A stretch of DNA of 64,000 bases from Helianthus annuus. Its lineage: Eukaryota; Streptophyta; Magnoliopsida; Asterales; Asteraceae. This document shows positions 36,401 through 48,100 of this stretch, piece by piece (within the stretch, counting starts at the first letter, position 1; each line of letters opens with the position of its first letter). The notes beneath the pieces were generated by a model, which searched no databases, was not told where the DNA came from, and saw only the letters and a list, made by a program, of their open reading frames with translations. The stretch is from contig NC_035449.2 of assembly GCF_002127325.2 (NCBI RefSeq), positions 141,752,820-141,816,819 on the forward strand, read 5' to 3'. The translations under genes and the position numbers were made by a program.

Positions 36401-38155
36401 AAGAACTATACCACACATGACTTGGAGCTTGGCGCAGTAATTTTTGCTTTAAAGATCTAGAGACACTACCTTTATGGTACAAAGTGTACAATCTTCACAG
36501 ATCACAAAAGCCTCCAGCACATATTCAACCAGAAGGAGTTGAATATGAGACAAAGACGATGGGTTGAGCTGTTGAATGATTACGACTGCGAGATAAAGTA
36601 TCATCCAGGGAAGGCGAATGTGGTCGCCGATGCCCTAAGTCGAAAAGAAAGGATCAAGCCCATAAGGGTTAGGGCTTTGGAGATGATTATTCAGACCGAT
36701 CTTTCCTTGCGCATTCGTGCCGCGCAGAAAGAAGCTCTCAAGGAAGAAAACCTTGAAGAAGAATATCTCCGTGGGATGGAGAAGCTATTGGTACCAAACA
36801 GGGAAGGAACATTATGTTTTGAGAAAAGGATTTGGGTTCCTTTGTTTGGAGGTTTAAGGAAGGTTATTTTCGATGAAGCTCACAAATCGCGGTACTCTAT
36901 CCACCCTGGAGCGGATAAGATGTACCAGGACCTTAAGGATTATTATTGGTGGCCTAGGATGAAAGGTGATGTGGTTGTTTATGTGAGCAAATGTTTAACA
37001 TGCGCTAAGGTTAAAGCGGAGTACCAGAAGCCTTCAGGACTTCTGCAACAACCGGAAATTCCCAAGTGGAAGTGGGAACAAATCTCCATGGATTTTATTA
37101 CGAAGTTGCCAAGAACGCCAAGAGGCCATGACACTATTTGGGTAATAGTGGATTGATTAACGAAGTCAGCGCACTTCTTACCTATCAAAGAGAAAGATAA
37201 TACGAGCAAGTTGGCCGAAATTTACATGAAAGAGATTGTTACACGCCATGGAGTACCTCTCTCAATCATCTCTGATAGAGACGGAAGGTTCGTATCAAGG
37301 ATTTGGCAATCCTTCCAAGAAGCTTTTGGCTCGCAATTGAATATGAGCACCGCGTTTCACCCGCAGACCGACGGGTAAAGTGAACGGACGATACAGACTT
37401 TGGAAGACATGTTGAGAGCATGTGTGATGGATTTGGGCGGTAGCTGGGATAAGCATTTGCCTCTGGTCGAATTTTCATACAACAACAGCTACCACACCAG
37501 TATTGGTGCCGCACCATTCGAAGCTTTATATGGCCGTAAGTGCAGATCACTGCTCTGTTGGTCTGATGCAGGTGATAGACAGTTGGTTGGTCCTGATATG
37601 GTCCAGGAAACCACAGATAAGATTGCACAGATCCGAGATCGCATCAGTGCGGCTCGTGACCGTCAGAAAGCCTACGCGGATCGAAAAAGGAAGCCTCTGG
37701 AATTTGAGGAAGGAGATATGGTTTTGTTGAAGGTATCACCCTGGAAGGGTGTGGCACGCTTCGGGAAGCGTGGGAAGTTGAATCCGCGGTATATTGGTCC
37801 GTTCAAAATTTTGGAAAGAATTGGGTTGGTAGCATATAAGTTGGATCTACCTGCTGAACTGAATGGAGTTCACGATACATTTCATGTATCCAATCTGAAG
37901 AAAAGTCCAACTCAAGATACTGTTGTCATTCCTACCGACGAAATTCATGTTGACGACACGCTCCACTCCGTTGAAGAACCCGTTGAGGTTACGGATTGGA
38001 AAGTGAACAAGACTCGCCGGAGCAGTGTCAAGCTCGTCAAGGTTCGTTGGAATGCCAGACATGGTCCTAAATACACCTGGGAACGTGAGGACCGAATGAA
38101 AGAGAAATACCCCCATTTATTTCCCAAGAACCCTGCGACTAGAAGCAGAACTTAA
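33457..38155 (+). pseudogene. Gag-Pol of plus-strand Tekay-like element, with three stops and one early break
   Basis: The gag start (MPSRRQQPQMPTNQAELQQI, 33457) is separated by a short out-of-frame stretch from the main frame, which begins near 33665 and stays in one frame to 38155. Domains in order: gag with zinc knuckles [14 protein letters not shown] and [14 protein letters not shown]; protease with FDTGADYSF (near 34862); RT with [20 protein letters not shown] and FIDDILIYS (near 35868); RNase H with [10 protein letters not shown]; integrase HHCC finger (HP...CLTC, 36901-37005), first Asp in MDFITKLP, second in ISDRDGRF, Glu in [10 protein letters not shown]-terminal chromodomain-like [17 protein letters not shown]. 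In-frame stops lie at 36458-36460 (TAG in place of Trp), 37155-37157 (TGA, Arg) and 37376-37378 (TAA, Gln). The minus-strand relative keeps the expected residue at each site. The element cannot make full-length Pol. Confidence 0.92.
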
Positions 38156-38190
38156 AATTTCGGGACGAAATTTTTCTAACGGGGGGAGAA
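38155..38190 (+). other. Palindrome and polypurine tract before 3' LTR
   Basis: aatttcgggacgaaattt (about 38156-38173) is followed by ctaacggggggagaa and then the LTR at 38191. The arrangement matches the gag-only element and, on the other strand, 45209-45250. Confidence 0.85.
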
Positions 38191-41100
38191 TGTGACAACC
38201 CTCACTAAATCAGGTATCCGTACGGTTTAATTAATAATTAATTACTGCTTAATTACTGTGCTTGCTTGAAATTACTGATGAACTGCTACTTGAATTCTGA
38301 TACATGCATATTCCTGCATCATACTTTACATACCGTCACTACATTATTTACATACTGAACTCTAGTGACTAACATGATGCACATAAGCACAGTAGCACTA
38401 TGAACGGACAACCTATTGAACATGCTGATAAAGCCAGCATCAGGCAGACACTGCCTCTAAGGCTTGTATGAGCCAGAAAGATTTTACTACACCCATAGTG
38501 AGTGTAGGGATACAAGGGTTGTAGAACTGCGTCTCTAGGAATAAGATACAATGACAGGATGTGCCTAGGACATACACTAAGCACAAAACTCAGCGCTTTA
38601 ATTAACAATTCAGCTTTTAGCTAACTAATAAAGTGCCAAAACATGAGAAAAAATATTACTAGACACTTTCCAAAGTGTCGGGAATAAGTTGTGTCACTAA
38701 AAAGGGTATTAACGACACTTAAAAGCTTTGTTAAGCGCTTTAACGGATTACTATCCAACCGAACAATCGGACTATACCCGGAACATGAAAATATTGCCAT
38801 TAACATTATTGGTCTTTTTCTGAGCCAGTTAGGGTCCCTGAATACCCTAACACCCGCCATAAAGCACAACGCACAACTAACCGGGTTAACCCCTAACTTA
38901 ATTGACATATCTAACTATTAACCTAACTATTAGTTGAAAATCAACCAAAGAACACACCCCCCCCCCCCCTCACGAATTCGGTCCCCTATGGGGGACACCA
39001 TTGTACAAATTTGATTATTAAATTCCTTTATGTCTAATATCATTGTGACACAAAAACCCTTGGACATTAGCCCTAAGCTTTGTCTATGAATAACTAGAGA
39101 TTACACATGAGATCATTCATTACATTTCACAACTCAAACACACCCTCCTCTCTCTCTCAAGGCTTCGGCCGAACACCCCCTTGTACATCCATCATATTTT
39201 CGGCTTCCATCATCACATTTCAAGCTCATATAAGTGTCAAGGATCACGTATAAGGAGTCTTGGTGCACTCGGAGCTCGAAGGACCTCATTCTCTTGCTTT
39301 TATCCTCCCATTTTGCGCTTAGATTCTTCCCTAGCCTCGAGCTAGTGGTATGTTGCTCAAATCACCTTCTTGAACTATTTTGAAGTGGTTAATATGATTT
39401 GTAATGGTTAAAACTCGTAAACTTACAAGATGATGCATTAAAGTCTACTAAAAACACAAATAATGATGGTTAAAAGCTCATATGATGTGTAAATGTTGTA
39501 GTAATTGATTTGTGTGGTTATTCGGACCCGATCTATGTTGTGGTAGCTCGGATCATCATTTAACCCGGGTTGGTCATGATCATGGATCATGACATAAGGT
39601 TGTTTTGAATGTAACAAGGGTTAAAGGGTGAAACTCTACCACACACGAATCATGAACTTGTGTAAAAGCATTTTTACTTGTGAAATAGTGTTTAAAACTA
39701 GCAGATCTACGGAACTACAAGTGGTATTTTCAAAGAACCAAGTATCAAAGAAATCATGTTTTCTAAAAACGGATCTTACACTAACAAGTATGATTTTTAG
39801 AAACCACAAGTGTGTAAACACTTGTGTAGCACAAAAGTTTCGGCAAAATAACAATTTTTGTAAAATTTACAAGAAGATGTAAAGACGGAATTTCTTTAAA
39901 AGCAAGGTTTTTACGAAACCGAACTAATTTATATCCGCTAAAAGTAATGAGATTTACTTCGTATTTTTGAGTAAATCACAAGTTCATGAAATCTTTGCGA
40001 CTTACATATTTATTCACTAGTTTGTTTTGTTGAGTATTGTTTTGATTGAATAAGAAAACTGGTTGATTGATTTATAAAAGAAAATGATACGCTTGAAAGC
40101 GTGGCCACCTCCAGTTACAGAGGAAACTCTGGCGAAATTTTTCCAAAAACCTAACACTTAGTATTATTTTCACTATAAGTGTTAGAAATACTTTTCGACA
40201 TGTTTTCAAAATATATAAGTTTCGCCACGACTTTATTTACAAATATCGGAGGTGGGATTTTCACAAAATTAAACGTGATAAATATATATTTAGTAAATAT
40301 ATTTTTCACAACGTCACTTGTCAATTATTTTGTGAACTGTATAAATATTATTTTTAGGGTAAAAATAATATTATCAAATGTAACGGATCCAAAATAATAC
40401 GAACGCTTTCATGATAAATATATAAGTTACACCGGTAATTACTATTACCACTCGATCGTTAAAACGTAACTTACGCATTTTACGGAAATACTTATGAACG
40501 CGTATTTTTGACAAAGTATTATTTTGGGAGAATTTTGTGAAGTAAAAATATAATATTTTTGAGAAGAATATTTATATTTTGGAGTTAGAAATAAATATAT
40601 TAAGTGAGACTTAATAATATATTACAAACACACATGTATTAAATCCCCCATCCTTGGGAAGGAAATAATTACCAAGTATGCACAGAATGTAAACACGAAA
40701 TAGTTGTCTAACTATTTCCCAAAACTTAAACCATAAAGCTAAGGCACGGCCGTCCGTCTAATAGAGTTAGAACTTGTAGGTCGTTGCACAGCTGCTTGAC
40801 TTGGAGTATTACTTGGTAGAGACGCACCGCTGTGAGTTCATGTCCCCCTTTTCTCTTAACTGTTTTCAGTTTTCTAAACTGCGGGGGTGAAATACATGTT
40901 ACTATGATTACGAATATTTCTTACATGGTATGGTTAGCGTAAGGAGGGTTGTTACTTAGATCATGTGAATGGGTAGGCGGAAACTTGAGGTCATTAATCC
41001 TCAGGGTAGGACCGAGGGGCAGGAGCGATAGATCTATTTGGGTGTAGCGAGCCCAGTCCCAGGCCCAGCATAATGGACCTCGGGATGACTTTGTACGCGG

Positions 41101-41616
41101 CGCATAAATCTGCTAGGTTTGAGCCTTCCTACTTGCATTTCACACATCTCAATGGCCTCGCAAACCATTGGTGATCTCTTTTTCCTTATTTGCTACATAC
41201 CAGGATTTTTATACAAACAAAGGTTTATTTGCTCACTTACACATGAACTCGCTCAACATTATTGTTGATTTTTCAACTTACACGTATTTCAGGGAATTAA
41301 AGGATCTGGCACGGTATGGCATGTTTTCCCGCTGCACTAGTACAAGGTCATCCGGGTTTAGGGAATGTGACTCTTTCCCGGACAAGTCACAGTCCTTAAA
41401 CTGTGTTAGTGTTATGTTGATGGTTGTGTTTGTTGAACAATGTTTATGTTGTTAGGGTATGTTCTGTTAAAACAATGTTGTTGTTTTTGGATTTTAAAAC
41501 TTAATTAAATGGATGATCTTGCATGGTTTTTATTTATATAGCTTTGTTATGGTTAAGCTATGGTATTAAGAAGTCACACCAAATTAACCACGCTTCCGCA
41601 AAGCCAGGGTGTGACA
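38191..41616 (+). repeat. 3' LTR of plus-strand Tekay-like element
   Basis: It starts tgtgacaacc and ends gggtgtgaca, and is near-identical to 16697-20125, with scattered single-base differences and a short indel near 40598. The TATA word of the 5' LTR reads tatgaata here. Confidence 0.92.
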
Positions 41617-41621
41617 GCAGA

Positions 41622-42360
41622 TATCAAAAATATGCTGCAACAGTTGCTACAATCTCAAAAAGCTCCATCCACTCCTTCAACATCTGCTCCATCCCCAAAT
41701 GAGCTATGGAAACTTTCCAACCTATGCTTCATCAACAAAGAAAGTATGATGATCACCAACATGAAATTCAACTTCAAATGGTCAGAAATGTAATGGAAGC
41801 TAGGTACAAGGATACTCAGGCTGACATAAAAGCCATTAAAGCTCATCTGCTCCAAACCACTGGTACTTCTCATCCTACCATTGTCTATGTTGAAAACCCT
41901 GATGATGCCAAAAAGGGGGAGAAAGGAAAGAAAGGAAAGGAAGGTTTGTATCTACCACCAGATCCAATGGCTAAACCAGTTGTGGAGATTCCTAAGCCAG
42001 ATGGCTCAAAGAAGGTTGATGTGACTCTCAATGCCTTTGCTGAAGAAAAAGCAAAGAGAAAAGAGAGAATGGAAACAAAGGGTGATAAAAGATTTGTAGA
42101 GGATAAGAAAGTTTTCATGGCAAAGGAAGCACATGGTACTTCAAACAGAAGGAAGATTACCAGAAAGGTAAATCAACTGAAAATCACACCTTCCAAATCC
42201 ACTAAACATATCCCTGAAATCCCCAAAAGTTCATCACCTAAAACCATAAAACCAACAGATGTTAAGACACCTGTTGTGTATAAAAACAGGACAAGGTTTA
42301 ACACAAGAATTGGGTTTAGGAGTGTAGGACCTAAAGATCCTAGAGTGAGTTTGCGACTGC
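41622..42360 (+). pseudogene. Downstream ORF of the copia element, part 2
   Basis: It continues the reading frame broken at 16696 (ADIKNMLQQLLQSQKAP), then shifts frame near 41705 into METFQPMLHQQRKYDDHQHE. It is rich in Gln, Lys and Pro, with a predicted helical stretch (QLQMVRNVMEARYKDTQADI) and basic repeats (KKGEKGKKGKEG). It continues at least to about 42263. The next 95 bp (VYKNRTRFNTRIGFRSVGPK) read on in frame but also occur at 49601-49695, so they belong to the duplicated segment. It then runs into reversed gypsy gag. Confidence 0.65.
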
Positions 42361-42745
42361 AGGGTATACCTCCTGCTTGTGCGGCTGCAAGTGCCGCAGC
42401 AACTTGTTCGTTAAAGAGAGCCGTCAACTGGGCTTGAGTCATGTTAACGCGTCCACTCATGATCTTCATATCAAAGGGAACATAAGTGAGGGAGGTTCGT
42501 GAAAAGTGCGATGACAGAAGAGAGTAAGCACACAAGTGAGTGGTTATGTGTATCTAAGCATACCATGAGCAAAGTTCTATGTAATCTAGCAAGTAGGCAA
42601 TAAAACATATACCATATTACCTAGAATGTTGAGTCTTGCACGTGGAGCGAAGCGTCGTTGTGGATCATTGAGCACTGTTCTGGTTATAGTCTGGTTTCAA
42701 TAAAAACATTTTCCCTTTATTAAAACCGAGTTCTCTATAACCAAT

Positions 42746-42759
42746 GGCTCTGATACCAA
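42746..42759 (-). other. Second primer binding site, outside the 3' LTR
   Basis: ggctctgataccaa is the reverse complement of the initiator tRNA-Met site and lies 2 bp from the LTR end at 42762. In an ordinary element no primer site would follow the 3' LTR. Confidence 0.9.
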
Positions 42760-43207
42760 TCTGTCACACCCCCAAAATCCACACGCGGAGTATCACCGCA
42801 TGGGGGCGTGACCTGACCAGGATCAAGCCACCAATCATATTGAACATTGCAAGTATTAAATAAAATTCAACCCATCAATATAAAGGGTGGTCAAAACCAA
42901 ACATAGTTAAAGTATAGCGGAAGCATAATTGTGAAAACCCAAACATAAGTATAAGTTCATAAAGTGTAAATGTTTAACATGGAACTCAACAGTCCATGTT
43001 CCCACAAAGATCGCGCCTCCCGTGCAAGCTCCATGAGTACCTATTGTCCTGCAAGGCATGTAACAGAGAGTCAACAACTAGTTGAGCGAGTTCACAGTAA
43101 GCAAGTTCGTAATAGTAAGTTCGTTGCATCATCATGCGTCATTAACTAAGTCATTTGTGTGTTCATTTAGTGGGGGGCTTCCCATGTGTATATGTACTAG
43201 ACTAGGG

Positions 43208-43480
43208 GCAACCATAAGTGTTCTTCTTAACCCAAGAACAGTAGTATGTACGAGGTTTACGTAGGTTTTACGTAAGTGTCCTTCTTAACTCGAGGACAGT
43301 GGTACGCGGGGGTTTACGTAGGTTTTACGTAAGTGCTCTTCACAACCCGAGGCAGTAGTGAGTATTAGTTTACGTAGGTTTTACGTAAGTGTCCTTCGCA
43401 ACCTGAAGACAGTGATAAGTACAAGTATACGTAGGTTTTACGTATGGGTCCTTCGCGACCGAGGACGATGGTAGATAGTC
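43208..43480. repeat. 57-bp tandem repeat in LTR
   Basis: The words gtttacgtaggttttacgta begin at 43255, 43312 and 43368, with a variant at 43425. Each is followed by gtgtccttc...gaggacagtg. The other LTR carries the same array at about 50537-50810. Confidence 0.88.
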
Positions 43481-43789
43481 TAGTAACAGTGTAAGTCCAA
43501 GTAAGTGTTCAATCCCATTCCTTTAATTCCATTCCCTACCCACCGGGAATCCTATGCCTTGGTAAGAGTGTGAACTCACCTTGGTTAGCTAGGCAGGTAC
43601 ACGAAAAGGTTACTTGAGCTAAGAGGGGTCAACCACGTCCTAACATGGTTACCATACAAGTCAGGCTTTTGGTTTCGAGTAATGCACATAAGTTTACACA
43701 TAGCCTAACAGGTTTTCAACACGTATTGATCATGGTAAATAGTTAACCGTCACGAGCATAACACATTCATACTTGTGCGTTTCAAATAT

Positions 43790-44220
43790 AAGCCCAATAG
43801 TACACGGCCCAACATGTTGTGCGTTCGGCACAGCCTTGTGCGATCCACAACATGTTGTGCGATCCAATGAAAACCCGGCCCAACAGTTAAGAAGTCCGGC
43901 ACGTAAACGGCCCAATCAATAAACATGAGTCTTGTGCGACCCGGATGGACTTGTGCGATCCGGATAGCTTGTGCGATTGGGATTGGGATTGGGCTTTGAG
44001 GCCCAACCGTGTAATAGTGTGTGTATGGCCCAAGCCTTGTGCGATCAGCACTATCTTGTGCGATCCACAAGTTCTTGTGTGATCATGCAAAAGCTCTGTT
44101 GTACGCTGTGTTTAATCAGTTGCACTAATCTTGTGCGACTGAACTTGTGCGACTGGTACTTGTGCGATCAGATCTGGTATGATCTGATCTTGTGCGATCA
44201 GGGAGTTTTGTGCGATTGAT
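43790..44220. repeat. TTGTGCGATC word field in LTR
   Basis: More than ten copies or near-copies of cttgtgcgat(c) occur at irregular spacing. The same field is at 51120-51545 in the partner LTR and in the diverged LTR at 1304-1680. Confidence 0.8.
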
Positions 44221-45168
44221 TAACTAATTCCCGTGATTCATGCAATCAGTAACATCCAATCAATTAGTTTCCAAGTTTACAATTTATCAATCAATACTAA
44301 CAACTTCCAAATCAGATAGTAATCGATCAAACAAGGCTTTTACTATCAATTTCTTATGTACCCTAGACATGATCGAACACAATATAGACTAGACGATTTG
44401 TGTTCTTGACTACGAGCATGCAATCTAATCATAACAATACCACGAAATCATTCGCAAATGAACACATTACAGCCGATTAATCATCTATTCGGTTCTAAAT
44501 TAGCGGTAATATCATAAAATCATCAAATCTTATATTGATCATAGTCAACATACATGTGAGCCGATTATCAAGAACACTATCCTTCAACATCATAATCAAT
44601 CATGTTAACAGGAACCCTAGATCATTATGCAAAATTATTATAGCACACACATCAAAACATCATCAAACATGCAATCGATGAACCCAAACACTAACCGATT
44701 AGAGATAGAATGAGGATGATCCGAACACAAAAAGCTTCAAGTGATGGAGATGGGTGTCGTCGGCTTCGAGAGGAGAGAAAGAGATTTAGGGTTTGTGTGT
44801 GTGTTCTTGTTTTGTAACAAATGAGAAGCAACCCCACACATGAGTGCTTGTATGCGTATAAAAGGGAGTGGGCCGAACCCTTCCTTGGGCTGCCCTTGGT
44901 TCGGGTTTCGAGTACACAAAAGGGTGGAGCCCAATAGGACTTGTGCGATTGAGTTGAGTGTTGTGCGATCGGTTCAAATAATAACACATAACATAACATA
45001 ACATAACAATATAACATTCGATTAATCATTTAAGTTCACGTAATCATAAATCGTTCAAACAAGTTACACTAAGTACAAAGAGAGGTTTGAAATACGAGTT
45101 GTCACATTATCCGCAAGTTGAAAGAAATTTCGTCCCGAAATTTGGTACGTACTCACTGAGGAAGCTAG

Positions 45169-48100
45169 TTAAGTTGCATGGTTTTCCTGGTTTTCCTGGG
45201 GTGTCACATCCTCCCCCCGTTGGTTTGGAATTTCGTCCCGAAATTCCGCAGTAGCTTCAGCCTCAGTAGTGGTTGTACTGTTTGCGAACAATTGGGGATA
45301 CTTCTGTTTCATTTGGTCTTCGCGTTCCCAGGTGAACTCTGGGCCACGACGGGAGTTCCAACGAACTCGAACAAGAGGTATTCTGGTGTGCTTGAGGACC
45401 TTAACATCCCGGTCCGTGATTTCGACTGGTTCCTCGACGAATCGCAACTGCTCGTCGATAGTGAGCTCCTTCAAAGGAACTATGATGGTCTTATCTGACA
45501 GACACTTCTTCAGATTCGACACATGGAAAACGTTGTGAACTGCACCGAGTTCCGCTGGTAGGTTTAGTTTGTAGGCCACTTTGCCTATTCTTTCTATGAT
45601 TTCGAACGGTCCGACATACCGCGGATTGAGCTTGCCTCGTTTGCCAAAACGAACCACACCCTTCCAGGGTGAGACTTTGAGTAGCACTCGATCCCCAACT
45701 TGGAATTCGAGTGGTTTCCTGCGCTTATCAGCATAACTTTTCTGACGGTCACGAGCCGCCGCCATGCGTTGCCGTATCTGTGCAATCCGTTCAGTAGCAT
45801 CAACTACAAGTTCTGGACCTGCGATCTGACTATCCCCCACCTCTGCCCAACAGAGAGGTGACCGGCATTTACGTCCGTACAATGCCTCGAATGGAGTGGC
45901 TTGGATGCTGGTATGGTAACTGTTATTGTACGAAAACTCCACTAATGGGAGATGCTTTTCCCAGCTGTTGCCGAAATCAATAACACACGCCCGAAGCATG
46001 TCTTCTAGAGTCTTGATAGTGCGCTCAGACTGCCCATCCGTCTGAGGGTGGTAAGCTGTGCTCATGTCTAATCGAGAGCCAAAAGATTTGTGCATTGCTT
46101 GCCACAGTTCTGAAGTAAATCGTGCATCTCGATCAGAGATAATAGAGGTCGGCACTCCGTGCCTTGAGACAACTTCCTTAAGATATACGTCTGCTAGAGT
46201 GGAGAACTTATCTGTTTCCTTAATAGCCAGGAAGTGTGCAGACTTTGTGAGTCGATCCACGATCACCCAAATGGTATCGTTACCACGCTGAGATCTATGC
46301 AGGCCAGTAACAAAGTCCATGGAAATTTCCTCTCATTTCCATTGTGGTATCTTTGGTTGCTGAAGTAGGCCTGATGGTTTCTGATATTCCGCCTTGACTC
46401 TCGCACAAGTCAAGCACTTGCTAACGTAAGTTGCTATGTGGGCTTTCATGCTAGGCCACCAATACGTGGTTCTGAGATCGTGGTACATTTTATCCGAACC
46501 TGGATGTACCGAGTAGCGAGACTTATGTGCTTCGTCCATTACAAGCTCGCGTAAGTTGCCATATAGTGGGACCCAAATACGCCCCGTTACATAATAGGCG
46601 CCGTCTTCCTTTCGTTCTAATCGTTACCTTGAGCCACGTAAGGCTTCAGCCCTGACGTTTTCTGGTTTCAATGCTTCTACCTGAGCATCTTGTATCTGAG
46701 CAGGAAGACCAGACTGAATAGTAAGTTGTAGTGCTCGTACGTGCCTAGGCGTAGTATCCTTTCGACTGAGGGCATCAGCCACAACATTGGCTTTGCCCGG
46801 ATGGTACTTGATGGCACATTCGTAATCATTAAGTAGCTCAACCCATCGACGTTGACGCATGTTCAATTCCTTCTGCTTGAAGATATGCTCGAGACTCCTG
46901 TGATCGGTGTAGATAGTGCATTTGGTACCGTACAGGTAGTGTCGCCATATCTTAAGTGCAAAAACAACAGCTCCCAGCTCTAAATCGTGCATAGTATAGT
47001 TCCGTTCATGAACCTTGAGTGAGCGCGAAGCATAAGCAATGACCTTGTCACGCTGCATTAACACACATCCAAGACCCTGAATGGATGCGTCGCAATAAAC
47101 CACGAAATCGTCCGTGCCCTCTGGCAATGAAAGAATAGGTGCGCTGCAGAGCCTGTCTTTTAAGTGCTGAAAAGCAGTTTCCTGTGTACTACCCCAACGG
47201 TAGGTGACACCCTTCTGTGTCAGTAGTGTAAGCGGCTGCGCAATTTTTGAGAAGTCTTTAATGAACCTTCTGTAGTAACCTGCCAAACCCAAGAATTGGC
47301 GTATTTACGTTGGTGTACGTGGTGCAGGCCAGTTCCTGATCGAGTCTACCTTGGATGGATTCACATGAATCCCGTCCTTGTTTACCACGTGGCCTAGAAA
47401 GTGGACTTCGCGAAGCCAGAAGTCGCATTTTGAAAACTTGGCGTATAACTGTTCTGTTCGAAGGAGCTTCAGAATGAGTCGCAAATGCTGTCCGTGTTCC
47501 TCCTGACTCTTAGAGTAGATCAGGATGTCATCGATGAAGACAATCACAAACTTGTCCAGGTAAGGTTTGCACACCCTGTTCATAAGATCCATAAAGATTT
47601 CCGATGCGTTCGTTAGCCCGAATGGCATGACAAGAAACTCGTAGTGGCCGTAGCGAGTTCTAAATGCTGTTTTGGAGACGTCCTCATCCCGGACTCTCAG
47701 CTGATGGTAGCCTGACCTCAGGTCTATCTTTGAGTAGTAGCTCGATCCTTGCAACTGATCGAACAAATCATCAATACGTGGAAGAGGATAGCGATTCTTC
47801 AATGTCACCTTGTTGAGCTCGCGATAATCTATACACATCCTGAAAGTTCCATCTTTCTTCTTTACAAACAATACTGGAGCTCCCCAAGGCGAAGAGCTAG
47901 GACGAATAAAACCCTAATCCAAAAGCTCTTGTAGTTGCTTAGACAATTCTTCCAGTTCAGTTGGAGCTAAGCGATACGGTGCGCGAGCTATAGGTGCTGC
48001 TCCTGGAGCTAGTTCAATCTGGAATTCGACCTGGCGATGAGGCGGTAGCCCAGGTAAATCTTCAGGAAACACCTGAGGAAAGTCGCGTACAACTGGGATA

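Larger units (their letters stand above)
16697..41616 (+). mobile_element. Plus-strand Tekay-like Ty3/gypsy element
   Basis: The two LTRs (16697-20125 and 38191-41616) are near-identical by eye and flanked by the 5-bp TSD gcaga (16692-16696 and 41617-41621). The primer site is at 20129-20140 and the polypurine tract at 38179-38190. The body carries a hairpin-array leader, an acidic upstream ORF, and gag-pol with a C-terminal chromodomain-like end, which together with the long LTRs places it in the Tekay/Del group of chromoviruses. It is interrupted by a gag-only LTR element (20571-31316). It inserted into the copia downstream ORF, whose reading frame rejoins when the element and one TSD are removed. 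Confidence 0.9.
42762..45208 (-). repeat. 3' LTR of minus-strand Tekay-like element
   Basis: It starts tgtcacaccccc and ends cctggggtgtcaca, directly followed by the polypurine tract on the minus strand. Inside are 57-bp tandem repeats (43208-43480), a TTGTGCGATC word field (43790-44220) and the AAATTTCGTCCCGAAATTT palindrome near 45124-45143. The pol ORF on the minus strand runs about 40 bp into this LTR. Confidence 0.9.

Noticed and set aside
42762..45106. LTR boundary first placed at 45106 (gttgtcaca)
   Set aside because: The polypurine tract lies after 45208 and the canonical ggggtgtcaca end is there. The LTR at 222-2698 has the same outer 100 bp, so the true end is 45208.
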